NCBI GenBank assembly: GCA_028872915.1
Contig: JAGWNY010000017.1
Span: 1-61,217 of the forward strand
From: Verrucomicrobiota bacterium
GTDB taxonomy: Bacteria; Verrucomicrobiota; Verrucomicrobiia; Limisphaerales; UBA11358
Direction of reading: 5' to 3'
Length of the DNA stretch: 61,217 nt
The notes beneath the pieces were generated by a model. It was not told the DNA's origin. It saw nothing but the letters and a program-made list of their open reading frames with translations, and did no database searches. How positions within the stretch are numbered: the stretch's first letter is position 1; every line of letters begins with the position of its first letter. Both the position numbers and the translations under genes were made by a program. Below are positions 34,704-45,738 of the stretch, in pieces.

Positions 34704-36518
34704 ATGACACGAGCACTTGGCGAAAAAAACACGACACATAAGAAACTGGTTTCCTGGATTGATGAAATGGCGAAGCTGTGCGAGCCGGCAAAGGTCTTCT
34801 GGTGCGACGGATCGGAAATGGAGAACAAACGCCTCTGCGATTTGATGATCGAGAGCGGCACGTTCACGCCCTTGAAAAAGCGGCCCGGATGCTATCTGGC
34901 GCGGTCGCATCCCAGCGACGTGGCGCGCGTGGAAGACCGGACGTTTATCTGCGCGCGGACCGCGGAGGAGGCCGGACCGACGAATCATTGGGCGGATCCG
35001 GGAGCCATGAAGGAGAAGCTGATGGGGCTTTTCAAGGGCTGCATGAAGGGCCGCACGATGTTCGTGATTCCATTTGCGATGGGGCCGCTGGATTCGCCGA
35101 TTTGCAAAATCGGGATCGAAGTGACGGATTCGCCGTACGTGGTGGCGAACATGCGGATCATGACGACCATGGGCCAAAAGGTGATGGACAAACTGGGCGC
35201 GGACGGAACGTTCGTTCCGTGCATGCACTCGGTGGGCGCGCCGCTGCATCCGGGACAAAAGGACGTTCCCTGGCCGTGCGAACCGGACCCGAAAAACAAA
35301 TACATTGTCCATTTTCCCGACGAGCCATCCATCTGGTCCTATGGCTCCGGCTATGGCGGAAACGCGTTGTTGGGGAAGAAATGCCTGGCGTTGCGGATCG
35401 CGTCGGCGGTTGCGCGGCGGGAAGGGTGGATGGCGGAGCACATGCTCATTTTGTGCCTGGCATCGCCGGAAGGCAAAAAGCATTATGTTGCGGCGGCGTT
35501 CCCCAGCGCCTGCGGAAAAACGAACCTGGCCATGATGCAGCCCACATTGCCGGGATGGAAAGTGACAACGCTAGGCGACGATATTGCGTGGATACGGGTT
35601 GGAAAAGACGGGCGGCTTTACGCCATGAATCCCGAAACCGGATTTTTCGGCGTGGCGCCGGGCACTTCGTTGAAATCGAATCCCAACGCCATGGCTTCGA
35701 TTTCAAAAAACACCATTTTTACAAACGTGGTGCTCACGCCCGATGGCGACGTGTGGTGGGAGGACATGGGCGTGCCCGCGCCGGAGAGGGGAATTGACTG
35801 GGAGGGCAACGAATGGACGCCGGGCAGCGGCAAAAAAGGAGCGCATCCCAATTCACGCTTTACAGCGCCGGCGTCCCAATGTCCGGTGATTGACCCGGAC
35901 TGGCAGAATCCCGAAGGCGTTCCGCTCTCGGCCATTTTGTTTGGCGGGCGGCGTCCCTCCACCATACCGCTGGTCAACGAAGCGTTCGACTGGGAGCATG
36001 GCGTGTTCATGGGTTCGGCCTGCGGTTCGGAGACAACGGCGGCGGCGCTGGGCAAGGCGGGCGTGCTGCGCCGCGATCCCTTTGCGATGCTGCCTTTCTG
36101 CGGCTACAACATGGGCGATTACTTTGCCCACTGGCTTTCCTTCCCCCAGCGGACGGACCGAAACAAATTGCCGAAGGTCTATTTCGTCAATTGGTTCCGC
36201 AAGGGGGCGGACGGAAAATTTCTGTGGCCCGGTTATGGCGAGAATTCGCGCGTGCTGAAGTGGATATGCGAGCGCATCGCGGGCGCCGGCAAGGCGCAAC
36301 GAACCCCCATTGGCTCTCTGCCCGCCGGCGATGCGCTGGATTTGTCCGGTTTGAACCTGTCCCCGCAGGACGCGCAGGCGCTCACATCGGTGGACAAGGA
36401 GGGCTGGAAGAAGGAAATCGAGGACGTCGAAGCCAATTACAAAAAGTTTGGCAGCCACCTGCCCGCGGCGTTGGGCGAACAGCTCCGGCAATTACGGCAG
36501 CGGCTGGAGCAGGAATAA
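34704..36518 (+). CDS. pckG: Phosphoenolpyruvate carboxykinase (GTP)
   Basis: Converts oxaloacetate and GTP to PEP, the entry to gluconeogenesis. The 604-residue protein has the kinase P-loop [13 protein letters not shown], the metal-site GDDIAW, the guanine-binding region FWVNW-like [10 protein letters not shown], and [10 protein letters not shown], typical of the GTP-dependent family; length is normal. No operon partners. Upstream (34643-34673) there is a dyad GTCACGG/CCGTGAC with a 17-base loop that could form a hairpin in the leader; no function is claimed. Confidence 0.95.
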   Translation: MTRALGEKNTTHKKLVSWIDEMAKLCEPAKVFWCDGSEMENKRLCDLMIESGTFTPLKKRPGCYLARSHPSDVARVEDRTFICARTAEEAGPTNHWADPGAMKEKLMGLFKGCMKGRTMFVIPFAMGPLDSPICKIGIEVTDSPYVVANMRIMTTMGQKVMDKLGADGTFVPCMHSVGAPLHPGQKDVPWPCEPDPKNKYIVHFPDEPSIWSYGSGYGGNALLGKKCLALRIASAVARREGWMAEHMLILCLASPEGKKHYVAAAFPSACGKTNLAMMQPTLPGWKVTTLGDDIAWIRVGKDGRLYAMNPETGFFGVAPGTSLKSNPNAMASISKNTIFTNVVLTPDGDVWWEDMGVPAPERGIDWEGNEWTPGSGKKGAHPNSRFTAPASQCPVIDPDWQNPEGVPLSAILFGGRRPSTIPLVNEAFDWEHGVFMGSACGSETTAAALGKAGVLRRDPFAMLPFCGYNMGDYFAHWLSFPQRTDRNKLPKVYFVNWFRKGADGKFLWPGYGENSRVLKWICERIAGAGKAQRTPIGSLPAGDALDLSGLNLSPQDAQALTSVDKEGWKKEIEDVEANYKKFGSHLPAALGEQLRQLRQRLEQE

Positions 36519-37434
36519 CGGCTTCGCCACCCTCCCGGCTCAAGCAGTTGAATCCGTGGCTAAAATTTAGCCCGCGTTGGCCATTATTTCGCCAGTCATT
36601 GGGTCCATTATTTCCCTTTTCGCCCATGGCAATCTGATCAATTGATAATCTGAAAATTTGAGAATCAATCCTGAAAGGCTTCAATGCGCCCCATCATTGG
36701 ACAATGAACAACGAAAAAGCCAAAAAACGGGCAGTTTTGGCCGCCGGAACCGCCCTTTGCGCCCGCTTGGGGAAATTTTTTTCCATTCCGATGCTTCCAT
36801 CCGGTTCAGAACTACTAATTTTTTCCATTCAGTTTCTTTGTTCGGAACGATGGCATATAAATAGCTTTGTCTGTGTTGTTTAAAAGAATGAACAATTCCT
36901 ACGCATCGCAGGCCAAAAACGGCCTTAATGAACGCGAGCCGTTGCTGAAACGGGACATGGCAACCATCAGTCCCAATGGCGGCTATCCGCGTGGAACGGC
37001 GAAGCCGAAATCATTGAAGATTGTCGTGCGCGATGGGCCGGAGGAGACGCCGGAAATCCACTTTTTAATTTCGAAGCCAACCCGGACACCCAATCGCGCG
37101 GTTGCAGCTGCTGCGGCAGTTACCGCCGGCCGCCCGATGGGTTCCTGAAACCGCCGCGCGCCCGCCGCCAAAACGCGAACCTTCAGAAGGGTGCGGCGGC
37201 AGGCGCGGGCCGGAGATTGAATAAAACGACAAGCCGCCCCTCACTTGACGGCTCCTTATTACTGCTGCGAGCCTGCAAATGCTCGCTCGCTATTCTTCCG
37301 CATCGCTCAAGACAATCAATCACCATAATTTTGGGGATAAGCAAGATAGGAAGGAGGAGAGACAGCCCGCGCGGCCCCGAAGAAGGGCGGATGGGCTTGT
37401 TTCCTCCAGTTCACGCCGGTATCGTGGATGGGCC
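36519..37434. other. 916-bp region without a convincing gene
   Basis: Between pckG and PPK2. One plus-strand frame (36867-37148, TTG start, 93 codons) and an opposing minus-strand frame (36983-37171) overlap and neither resembles a known family. The A+T-rich stretch 36770-36890 could contain promoter elements. 37258-37300 has a small hairpin GCGAGC/GCTCGC. Possibly remnants of decayed genes. Confidence 0.4.
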
Positions 37435-38307
37435 ATGAAAATTGACACGGAAACCTTTCGGGTCAGGGAAGGTGACCCGGTAAAACTCAGGAAATGGCCG
37501 GCCAGAGTCAAGCCGTTTTACAAGTCCGATCACGACTGCCAAAAAATCCTGGCCCAACACGTCAAGGCATTGAGACGGCGGCAGGGATTGCTTTACGCGG
37601 ACGGCCGGTATGCCGTGCTGCTGATTTTCCAGGGCATGGACGCGGCCGGCAAGGACGGCGTCATCAAGCACGTTTTGTCCGGCGTGAATCCGCAGGGGTG
37701 CGAAGTGGTGAGCTTCAAATCGCCGGCAGCGGAGGAATTGTCGCATGATTTTCTGTGGCGGACAACGCGCCGGTTGCCGCAACGGGGCCGGATCGGCATT
37801 TTCAACCGTTCCTATTACGAGGAAACGCTCGTCGTGCGGGTGCATCCCGAACTTCTGCATGCGCAGCGCCTTCCCGGCGAATTGCTTGACCGCAAGACGA
37901 TATGGGAAAAGCGGTTCCGTTCCATCACCGATTTCGAGAAGCACCTGCACCGCAATGGAACGCGTGTGGTGAAATTTTTTCTGCACCTCTCCAAGGAAGA
38001 ACAGCGCCGGCGCATCCTGGAGCGCATGGAGAATCCGGATAAAAACTGGAAACTCAGCCGGGCCGACATCGCCGAACGCAAATTCTGGAAGGATTACACG
38101 AAGGCCTACCAGGAATGCCTGGGAGCCACGAGCACCGCCCACGCGCCCTGGTACGTTGTTCCCGCCGATGACAAACCCAACGCCCGCCTTGTCGTTTCAC
38201 AAATCATCCTCGAAACCCTGGACGGGCTGAAGTTGAGCTATCCCAAAACCGGCAAGGCGCGCCGTCGCGAACTCGAAGCCGTCCGCAAAATGCTCATGAA
38301 ATCGTAA
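37435..38307 (+). CDS. ppk2: Polyphosphate kinase 2 family phosphotransferase
   Basis: Transfers phosphate between polyphosphate and nucleotides. The 290-residue single-domain protein has Walker [29 protein letters not shown], the lid Arg-rich [22 protein letters not shown] with Walker B, and [23 protein letters not shown]. This is the pattern of the short PPK2 group (TIGR03709-like, class III/I) that phosphorylates AMP and/or ADP. ATG 37435 with a GGATGG ten bases upstream is preferred to the longer frame at 37279, whose extra residues have no family match. Confidence 0.92.
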   Translation: MKIDTETFRVREGDPVKLRKWPARVKPFYKSDHDCQKILAQHVKALRRRQGLLYADGRYAVLLIFQGMDAAGKDGVIKHVLSGVNPQGCEVVSFKSPAAEELSHDFLWRTTRRLPQRGRIGIFNRSYYEETLVVRVHPELLHAQRLPGELLDRKTIWEKRFRSITDFEKHLHRNGTRVVKFFLHLSKEEQRRRILERMENPDKNWKLSRADIAERKFWKDYTKAYQECLGATSTAHAPWYVVPADDKPNARLVVSQIILETLDGLKLSYPKTGKARRRELEAVRKMLMKS

Positions 38308-38324
38308 GCCGGCCTCTTCCCGTT

Positions 38325-41300
38325 TTAACCGGCCTTCGGCAAAATCACGGTGACGCGGCCGATGCGGACCAGTTCGCTGCTCTTTTTCTTCTTATTTTCA
38401 AGGCCGTTGCCCAGGCCGCTGGAGGCCACTTGTTGCTTGGCCTGGCTGGCGGCCTGCTGCGCCGCGCTCTGGCTGGAAGCCATCGCCGACACGGACGTGC
38501 CCAACGTGGAATGAGCGCCGCTGCCGGTGTTGACGTTCTGCCCCAACAAAAGGGCGGCACCCAGGCCCTGTGCTGTGATACTCTGACCGCCGATGACCGT
38601 AATATCACGACCGCCGTTTTGGGCCGAAACGTCGGCGCGGCGTCCCGCCAGGACCGTGAGTTTGTCAACCGTCTGGCTCGTCACGTCGGCGTTCTGAGCC
38701 GCGATGATCCGGCCCGATATTTTGCCCGTGGCCCTGGCAATAATGGTTGCTCCAATGGCCCCCGCGTTGCCAAGTGATATATTGCCGATATAGGTTGGCG
38801 GAAGTTGTGATTTCCAATCGTCCGGGGGATTCGGCGTCCCGGCTTCCAACAAGATGAATGGCCCGGACGGAATGGGTCCTCCCAAGCTCAACTGAAGGAT
38901 GCCCCCTTTGTCAGCACTGATGTCGCCTTCAGGCGTCAACACGGTAATGTTGCCCGGCGCCGCGGCGGCTCCCGGAACAGCCTGGCCGGGCAACTGCAAC
39001 AAGGTTTGCGCGACAATTCCGTTGCCAAAGGAAAATTCGTAAGCATAGTTGTTTTGGGAAAGGGCCGGGTCGGAAATGGGGAAAGTCTCAATGGGAGCCC
39101 CAGTCCCACTGATGCTGCCGGCATTCACGTCGCCTTGATCGGATCGAACCAGGATGTCTCCGCCGTCGAACGTGCCGATGCGCGATGCATCAACATTAAT
39201 TGAACCGGAATCGGGGCCTGAAGCTGTTATGTTTACATTGCCGCCCGCGGAAGTGAAAATCCCCAATGCAACAGTGTCGTTATCGGCCAGAAGATTTGCC
39301 AGGGTTACGAAGTTTGGGTCTGAATTGCCCAAATCCATCGAAACACCGATGCCCCGGCCGTTCAGCGGGCTGCCTTGAATCGTGCCGGTGGTGGTCACGT
39401 TCACACCGCCGCCGCCCATCGAGGCAATGGTTGAGCCGGGCATTTCGATCGAATTGGCCACGACGTTAATGTCGGCGCCGGGGTGTTTCGCGGCCGACAT
39501 GTATGGGGCCAAAAAGGAATAATTCACGGCGGAAATCTGGCCCTCGCCCAAAGAAAGAATTCCACGGGATGTGCCCAGGTTGATGGAACAGCCCGCGGTG
39601 ACGTTAAACGTCCCCGGCCCGCCAACAATCAGGCCGCCGAACGCATCCAATCCATGCTGGTTGCCTTGGCTTTGTGCGGCAAGACTGGCCATGGCGGACT
39701 GGTCGTCCGCTGGCAGCCAGTTGACCTGATTGATTACGAAATTGCCGCTGCTGTCCAGCAAAGGAACGCCATCTTTATAAACCGGCAAATACAATGTTCC
39801 CGATTCGAGAAGGGTGGCAAAGGTGGTGGTCGTCGTGGCCGGCGAGTAGCTCGAATTCAAATCGCCCACCACGGTAAGCTCCCTGGTGGCCGGATTATAC
39901 AACAACTGGGAGCCGGATACCTGAAGTGAAGGAAATTCAAGGTGCTGACTGAGAACGTTTTTGAGTTCCGTGTATGTGGTGAAACCGTCGGCGCTGATGG
40001 GAGAACCGGGAGAATAGTTGACGGCTGACAGCAGCATCTCGTACCAATTATCAGCATCTTTCGGCCCCAGAAGGGAATAGCCGGCGCCCAGATTTTGCGA
40101 GAGTTGAAGGAGATCGGGAAGACCGTCAGGCAGCGTGACCGAAGTAAAGGCGCTGTCATAAGCAATGTTGCCATAGACGTGGATGGTCGTGGCATCCTGG
40201 GCATTCAAATTTTCCCCATAAAAACCACAATTTTCCCAGTTGCCATGCACTGTAATGTTCGCCGGTTTGTTGACCTGAAGATAAACATTATTCATATCTC
40301 CGGAAATATCGAGCGTGACAGGATTCGCGGTCATGGGAGGATTCGCGTCCGCCGGCACTGCCGCGTGGTCATTGGCACTGAATGAGTTGATGTCCGTCCA
40401 TTGCGTCGCGCTGCTGTCGGACATAAGCAGAGTGGAAGCCGGGCCGTGGCCGGTGAAGTTGCCGCCGGCCATCGTGGTGATTGACAGATTTCCATAAGGG
40501 GACGGAAATAACGCGATGTCATTGTCTGAGAAGACGCCCTGGCTAATCGCATTGCCTGTTTGATCCACGGCGTTCGCCCCGCTGAAATTGACGCCGCCCG
40601 GACCGGCGACGATAGTCAGAATGGGAGGCAAAATTACTGGAATCGGGGCTGGACTGGAAGTAGAGGATATCTTTCCCAACGCTGGAGCGGGACGCGGGAC
40701 ATCAAAAGGGACTAAATTTACCGCGTTACCTGCTTTCAAAGTCACGTATGCATTAGGGTCGTAGTCAAAGAAATGGTTTCCGGCGGTAGGCTGCTTATGA
40801 ATGAATCCAGTGTAGGTGCTGTTGAACAGACCGTTTGGGTTGCGGACTTCCTGCAAATAAATGCTGCCAACGCCGCTTTGCACTGCCTTGGTAACCGGGT
40901 TCCAGCCGGCATTCAACGTCCAGCCTCCCGTGATCAGGCTCAAAGCCACGTTTTTTGCAGGCGAGTCGGGCGAGCCGATGTCCCCAACCGCATTGATCGT
41001 TCCCACGCCATTGACCAGGACAAAATTCCCATAAACGCTCCCGCCGGCATTTATGGTGACGTTCCCTGCTTCCGAACCGAAGGCACCCGTGCCAGGATCC
41101 GCGGGTGAGACCGTTGTGTTGCCGCTGGAATCAACGAATTTGAGATCAGCCGGAAAACTAACCACATTGCCGCCGGCCGTGATGTTGACATTTCCGCCCG
41201 CAACCGTGCTGATGCCGCCAACGGTCGGGGAAGGCTCGAAATAGGGCGCGGTAGCCAAATACTGGAACCCGCTGGAGCCGCTGCCAGTATTCACGTCGCC

Positions 41301-42851
41301 ATAAGTCGCCGTCACGTCAATCTCGCCGCCATTGAGCGTATTGATATAGCCCGTCCCGGAATTGGCCGAACCGGTGGTGGCCGCCGTTCCCGACCAGCCG
41401 ACTTGGACCTCGTTGGCCGCCGTCAGGCTGATCTTGCCATCTTGAGCTTGAAGATAGGCGTTGCCATCCAGGTATATTCCATAGCTGCCGGAGGCTGGCT
41501 TCGGTTGCCCGGCGACAAAACTGGTTCCCGCATTCAGGCTCACGTTCCAATTCTTTCCGGCACGAATGCCTGAACCGGACTCAAAAATGATGTTTTTGCC
41601 GGCGGATAGGGTCAAACTGGCGGGTTTGGTCAGGGCGAATTCATCGGGCAAACTCCAGATTGTATTCAAAGCAATGTTGTCGTCCGCCTGAACATTGATT
41701 ATGGCCATCCCACTATAATTATTCACATTGAGGACCGTATAACCCGACTGCGCACCGGGATCGGTGTTGGCTGAAGCCAGCCAGACGTTCACCGGGTCAA
41801 TCGTAAGGTTTCCGCCGCTGAACCCGTCCGCTGCCTGTCCGCTGACGACCGAATTTATTGCTCCCATCTCCGGCGCGCAAATTTCCACCCGCCCGCCGTC
41901 GCCGCCCCGCGCGCCGCCCGCAACGCTGATCGCCGAGCCGGCCGTATCCGCGAAACTCTCGCCCGCCTTGATGGTCACCGAACCTCCGGCGCTTGGGCTT
42001 GTCGCCATCGAATCACCGTTCGCCGAAATATCTGAACTGGCGCCCAGGCTGACGGATTTGCTAGCTAGCAGTTCAATCGTCCCGTTCACGTCTTTGGCCG
42101 AGTCGGCCTGAATCACTCCGTCCTGATTGACCATTTGCGCCTGCAAAGCAATGCTGCCGCCGTCGGCGGCCAGGCGCCCTTCATTATCCACCGAGCCTTG
42201 CGGCAGCGTGACCTTCGCGCTCAATCCGCGGCCATCCGGCGCCATGGAAACGAGCACCTCCTCACCGGCGTAAAGGCCCACGTTCCCTCCGGGCGCGGAA
42301 ATGGTCCCGTGGTTTTCAATGTCATCGGCAATCACAAACGCCGACCCGCCGCCATCAATGTTGATTGTGCCATAATTAATGATTTTGGCGGTCGGCGGCG
42401 GGGCTGAGAACGCCCACGGCCCGCCGCTGCCCAGGTTGAGGGCCGGCGCGGAAGCCGTGGTCATGACCAACCCGTGCGCGCGGATGGCCGCCTGCCCGCC
42501 CACGTAAAAACCGGCGGAATTTTGCAAAATTACATAGCCATTGGCGTTCAGCGAACCCAGGATTTGCGAGGGGTTCGAGTCGTTGATCTGGTTCCAAATC
42601 ACCGATGCGGCCGTTGGCTGGTTGAACGTGGTCGTTTCGCCCAGATCAATATTGAAACTTTGCCAGTTAATAAAGGCTGTCGGCGATGTTTGATGAATCG
42701 TCAATTGCGATCCCGAAGTGGTGAACGTGGCTGCCCCCTGCGCGACCGTGCCGCCAGCCGGATTGGCGCGCGCCTCCAGGCCAATCCCGCACAAAATCAG
42801 CATTGGCAAAACGGCAGGCGCCAGCCGCCGAATAATTGAAAAAAACTTCAT
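38325..42851 (-). CDS. Large two-partner secretion exoprotein (TpsA, filamentous haemagglutinin-like)
   Basis: A 1508-residue exported protein. ATG 42851 is preceded by AGGA with a six-base gap, a good ribosome site, and begins a signal peptide (MKFFSIIRRLAPAVLPMLIL). The N-terminal TPS domain follows (about 30-280): NPAGGTVAQGAATF, TFNQPTAASVIWNQIND, GSLNANGYVILQN and GFYVGGQAAIRAHGLVM correspond to the conserved N-terminal haemagglutinin signature. The rest is Gly/Asn/Ser-rich parallel beta-helix (many repeats of the form GGNVNITAGG). A C-terminal region rich in Ala/Gln (SSQSAAQQAASQAKQQV) closes it. It is exported across the outer membrane by the adjacent TpsB and probably works as an adhesin. 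Confidence 0.87.
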   Translation of the reverse strand: MKFFSIIRRLAPAVLPMLILCGIGLEARANPAGGTVAQGAATFTTSGSQLTIHQTSPTAFINWQSFNIDLGETTTFNQPTAASVIWNQINDSNPSQILGSLNANGYVILQNSAGFYVGGQAAIRAHGLVMTTASAPALNLGSGGPWAFSAPPPTAKIINYGTINIDGGGSAFVIADDIENHGTISAPGGNVGLYAGEEVLVSMAPDGRGLSAKVTLPQGSVDNEGRLAADGGSIALQAQMVNQDGVIQADSAKDVNGTIELLASKSVSLGASSDISANGDSMATSPSAGGSVTIKAGESFADTAGSAISVAGGARGGDGGRVEICAPEMGAINSVVSGQAADGFSGGNLTIDPVNVWLASANTDPGAQSGYTVLNVNNYSGMAIINVQADDNIALNTIWSLPDEFALTKPASLTLSAGKNIIFESGSGIRAGKNWNVSLNAGTSFVAGQPKPASGSYGIYLDGNAYLQAQDGKISLTAANEVQVGWSGTAATTGSANSGTGYINTLNGGEIDVTATYGDVNTGSGSSGFQYLATAPYFEPSPTVGGISTVAGGNVNITAGGNVVSFPADLKFVDSSGNTTVSPADPGTGAFGSEAGNVTINAGGSVYGNFVLVNGVGTINAVGDIGSPDSPAKNVALSLITGGWTLNAGWNPVTKAVQSGVGSIYLQEVRNPNGLFNSTYTGFIHKQPTAGNHFFDYDPNAYVTLKAGNAVNLVPFDVPRPAPALGKISSTSSPAPIPVILPPILTIVAGPGGVNFSGANAVDQTGNAISQGVFSDNDIALFPSPYGNLSITTMAGGNFTGHGPASTLLMSDSSATQWTDINSFSANDHAAVPADANPPMTANPVTLDISGDMNNVYLQVNKPANITVHGNWENCGFYGENLNAQDATTIHVYGNIAYDSAFTSVTLPDGLPDLLQLSQNLGAGYSLLGPKDADNWYEMLLSAVNYSPGSPISADGFTTYTELKNVLSQHLEFPSLQVSGSQLLYNPATRELTVVGDLNSSYSPATTTTTFATLLESGTLYLPVYKDGVPLLDSSGNFVINQVNWLPADDQSAMASLAAQSQGNQHGLDAFGGLIVGGPGTFNVTAGCSINLGTSRGILSLGEGQISAVNYSFLAPYMSAAKHPGADINVVANSIEMPGSTIASMGGGGVNVTTTGTIQGSPLNGRGIGVSMDLGNSDPNFVTLANLLADNDTVALGIFTSAGGNVNITASGPDSGSINVDASRIGTFDGGDILVRSDQGDVNAGSISGTGAPIETFPISDPALSQNNYAYEFSFGNGIVAQTLLQLPGQAVPGAAAAPGNITVLTPEGDISADKGGILQLSLGGPIPSGPFILLEAGTPNPPDDWKSQLPPTYIGNISLGNAGAIGATIIARATGKISGRIIAAQNADVTSQTVDKLTVLAGRRADVSAQNGGRDITVIGGQSITAQGLGAALLLGQNVNTGSGAHSTLGTSVSAMASSQSAAQQAASQAKQQVASSGLGNGLENKKKKSSELVRIGRVTVILPKAG

Positions 42852-42928
42852 GAACTTTCCTGGCGGCATCATTTTAGCACCGGCGTCCGTTTCTTCATGT
42901 GACGTTTTGGTGACAAAGACGGTCCCGG

Positions 42929-45349
42929 TTAAAACTGTGCGCTGATGGAAAAATTGAAATAGGGAGCAAACGCGGCGGTGAACGGCGTGCCTTCCAGCGG
43001 CCAGGAAAAGAGAAATTGGCCCTGCCAATGCGGGCCGGCCGAAGCGGTAAATCCAAAGCCCGTGCCCCAAAGTCCGGTGCTCGCCTGCCGCCCCATGGGG
43101 TCCAGCAAATAAACGCGGGCATAATCCACATAAATATCCCCCTGTACCGTCAGCGGCATTCCGGCGCGGATGGCGCCCACAATGTACGGCGGCGTGAATT
43201 GATCGAGTGAAACATGCCAGCCGGTGTCCCCGAAAACCTCGCCTTCATTATAGCCGCGGACGCTGGCGACGCCGCCGGCGCCAAATTGTTCCGGACTGAT
43301 CAATGGCTCGGTCGCCCATTGGCCGTCGGCGCGGAACGTCGTCGTCCAGTTCGGATAAAAGTCAAGGTTCTGCGTGTAACTGGGCCGCAGGGCGACCCAG
43401 TAGCCTGAAGACTTCGTGGAACCGGTGATCTGCTGGATGGACGCCGCGCCGCTCAAGGGGGCATTGGTGCCAATCGAGGTGTGGCTGTTGAACCAAAGGT
43501 CGGCGCTGATTGCCAGGCCGAACGTTGCCGGTCCCATAAAGTTATTCACGCTGCCGTTGTAATTCAAGTTCAACGGCAGGTAATCAATGGTCGGGAGGGT
43601 TGCCGGCGTTGGATCATAAACGCTGCTTGTGACCGGGACGGCCGTACCGGTTCCATTGGTTTCAATTTCCAGAAAAATGAAGGCGTTTGTCTGAAAGTTC
43701 GCCAAAGAATAGACTTTGAAATCCAGCCCGCCGGAAATCGTGGAATTCAAACCGTCAATCGGTGGCAACGGTTTGCTCAACTGAAATCCCAAATCATCAT
43801 TGATGCTCGTGTCGTGTTGGAGGGTCTGTTGGGAAACGTTGCCGCCGTTCGAAAAAGTCACCAAGGCCTGGCTCAACAGGGTTTGCGGGCCGGTGTCAAT
43901 GGCGGCCCGGCTGCCATACACCGTCAACTCCGGCTGGCCCGTGGGCGGAGGCAGGCGGAATCTGCCGGTGGCTTCGCTGTAGCCGAAACTGCGCGGTTTG
44001 CCTTCCACAATCGTCCCAATGGATTCCGGCGTCCCCAGTGGCAGCCGGTAAAAGGCGCTGTAATTGGCGACCGCCGGCTCGTCGTAAAGATCCCATTGGC
44101 CTTCCGGCTTGTAAAGCTCCGGCGAGAAGCTGTATTGCACGCCCAGCGAATTCTCGAGTTGCCACAGATTGTCGTATTCCGCCGAGGCGTTCAGGCGCAT
44201 TGCCGGCGTTCCCGGCGAGGCCTGGTTGTTCAGTTCCAGTTTTCCGTGCAGCGGCAATTGATCCTTGACAGTCAGGGACAGTTCGCCCGTCCCGGGCAGG
44301 GGGCCTGGACCGAGCAGCGGATAAATCTGGCGGTCCCGGTTGGCGTTCGCCAGGTTCAATTCCTCGTTGAAGACGGGGCCGTTGAGCACGATGCCCGGGC
44401 GCAGGTCGGGAAGCGCGCGCATCACGTTGTTCGAGCTGAAATAGCGGTTCCCAATCACTTTGATGTCCGCCAGCCGCCCTTCGAGCACGTCCAGCTTCAC
44501 CGTTGCGTTCGTGAGTTTCTGCTGCGGCACGTCCACGTTCACCGTCACGTAACCGCGATCATGGTAGGCCTTGCCCAATTGGCTGACGATTGTCGAGACA
44601 CCCTCAAAGCTGACGTTCGTGCCAAAGGCATCCACGTTTGTCAGCGCCCCGGCAATTTCCGCCGGAGTCAGGACGGTGTTGCCGCTCACCACGTAATGCT
44701 GCACGTCAAATCGCGGCCCGGCATTGGTGGAGACCACGTGGATGCGCCTGTCCTTTTCCATGGCCGCCAGTTCAACCATCTTTCGGCGCAACGCGCGGGT
44801 CGCCAATTCCATTTCCCGCGGCGTGTCCGGCATTGTCCGGGGTTGAAAAGCGGCAATTGCATTGGTCCTGGCCGCCGCGATGCCATGGGCTGTCGCCTTG
44901 CCTGATGGAATGGCCATCGTTGCCATGCCGTTGCTGAAACTCAAATAGCGTTGGCCCGATACGACAATCTGCGGCAATGGCGCCTGAAATACGCTCAATA
45001 TGACCACGCCGTTGCTGATTTCGTCCGGCGCAACCGCCACGCTCACGTCCGGGTAGCCGTGCTTTCGATACGCCGCCTGCACGTCCGTTGCCGCCTGCAC
45101 AATTTCCGCCGCGCTAATATCAGGCCCGATGTGCTTCGAGAGGACCGGTTTGAACGCGCTGGAGGGCAGAATCGGGTTGCCCTCCACCACATAAGCCTGA
45201 ACATTGAAATGCCGCTCGGAATCCGCGGTCGCTCCGGCTGCGCTCCTTGCCGGCGTAATGGCCGCCAGCCAACAACAAATGGCCGGCAAAATCCGGCGAA
45301 GCGCGCGTGCGCCAATCCGGAAGGCGGGAAAAGGATGCCGTTCGGTCAT
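42929..45349 (-). CDS. Two-partner secretion transporter (TpsB, ShlB/FhaC-like)
   Basis: Outer-membrane beta-barrel of the Omp85 superfamily, 806 residues. Signal peptide (about 1-37), then POTRA-type domains: one beginning FNVQAYVVEGNPILP (about 48) and another at FDVQHYVVSGNTVLTPAEI (about 212), each with the beta-alpha-alpha-beta-beta layout, followed by a third unit at ADIKVIGNRYFSSNNV. The barrel has the VRGYNEGE motif of loop L6 and ends in a terminal Phe (FNFSISAQF). It is longer than usual for TpsB (about 550-600) because of an extra N-terminal POTRA. Its stop is 78 bases before the TpsA start, so both are one operon. Confidence 0.92.
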   Translation of the reverse strand: MTERHPFPAFRIGARALRRILPAICCWLAAITPARSAAGATADSERHFNVQAYVVEGNPILPSSAFKPVLSKHIGPDISAAEIVQAATDVQAAYRKHGYPDVSVAVAPDEISNGVVILSVFQAPLPQIVVSGQRYLSFSNGMATMAIPSGKATAHGIAAARTNAIAAFQPRTMPDTPREMELATRALRRKMVELAAMEKDRRIHVVSTNAGPRFDVQHYVVSGNTVLTPAEIAGALTNVDAFGTNVSFEGVSTIVSQLGKAYHDRGYVTVNVDVPQQKLTNATVKLDVLEGRLADIKVIGNRYFSSNNVMRALPDLRPGIVLNGPVFNEELNLANANRDRQIYPLLGPGPLPGTGELSLTVKDQLPLHGKLELNNQASPGTPAMRLNASAEYDNLWQLENSLGVQYSFSPELYKPEGQWDLYDEPAVANYSAFYRLPLGTPESIGTIVEGKPRSFGYSEATGRFRLPPPTGQPELTVYGSRAAIDTGPQTLLSQALVTFSNGGNVSQQTLQHDTSINDDLGFQLSKPLPPIDGLNSTISGGLDFKVYSLANFQTNAFIFLEIETNGTGTAVPVTSSVYDPTPATLPTIDYLPLNLNYNGSVNNFMGPATFGLAISADLWFNSHTSIGTNAPLSGAASIQQITGSTKSSGYWVALRPSYTQNLDFYPNWTTTFRADGQWATEPLISPEQFGAGGVASVRGYNEGEVFGDTGWHVSLDQFTPPYIVGAIRAGMPLTVQGDIYVDYARVYLLDPMGRQASTGLWGTGFGFTASAGPHWQGQFLFSWPLEGTPFTAAFAPYFNFSISAQF

Positions 45350-45738
45350 GGCTGCCGGACGAAATGATCGGGCTGCCGGGGCGCTGCAGGCGCATCAATG
45401 GCCGCGGCGAACAGGTTTGCTAAGATGGTCAAATTCATTGGATTGCAGCAGCGCAGGGCTGCTTCAGCCACTGGCGCCGGCATCGGCGTCATCAAACCCG
45501 CTCGATCAAACAGCCATGGCACGGACAACCGCGTGGTCCTGAACGGCGGCTGAAAGTTACGCCCGAAGAAACTGAATGGTATTTATTACAGATTTTTGTC
45601 GGAATTGTGACAATCCTGAAACAATAACCCGCCGACCCTTTTCGTCCCGTTTGAAGAATTTTGTCGCGCGCTTCCCATTCAGGAAAGCTTTTGCGTTGCC
45701 ATGCGGCGGCGCGCGCGGTAGGCTTTTGGTTTCATCGA
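45350..45738. other. Divergent intergenic region between tpsB and the PpiD-like gene
   Basis: No gene recognised. It contains the tpsB promoter (45585-45613) and next to it a small dyad ATTGT-G-ACAAT (45604-45614) overlapping the -35. Possible 5' leader of tpsB of more than 200 bases. Confidence 0.5.
45585..45613 (-). promoter_or_regulatory. Sigma-70-type promoter of tpsB-tpsA
   Basis: On the minus strand TTGTCA (45613-45608) and TGTAAT (45590-45585), each 5 of 6 to consensus, are 17 bases apart. The transcript would have a leader of about 230 bases before tpsB. Confidence 0.5.

Noticed and set aside
36867-37148. Plus-strand 93-codon frame (TTG start)
   Set aside because: No ribosome site, no similarity, and an opposing frame overlaps it; kept only as a note in the gap entry.
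43481-44905. 474-codon plus-strand frame opposite tpsB
   Set aside because: Antisense shadow; tpsB has signal peptide, POTRA units and barrel motifs.
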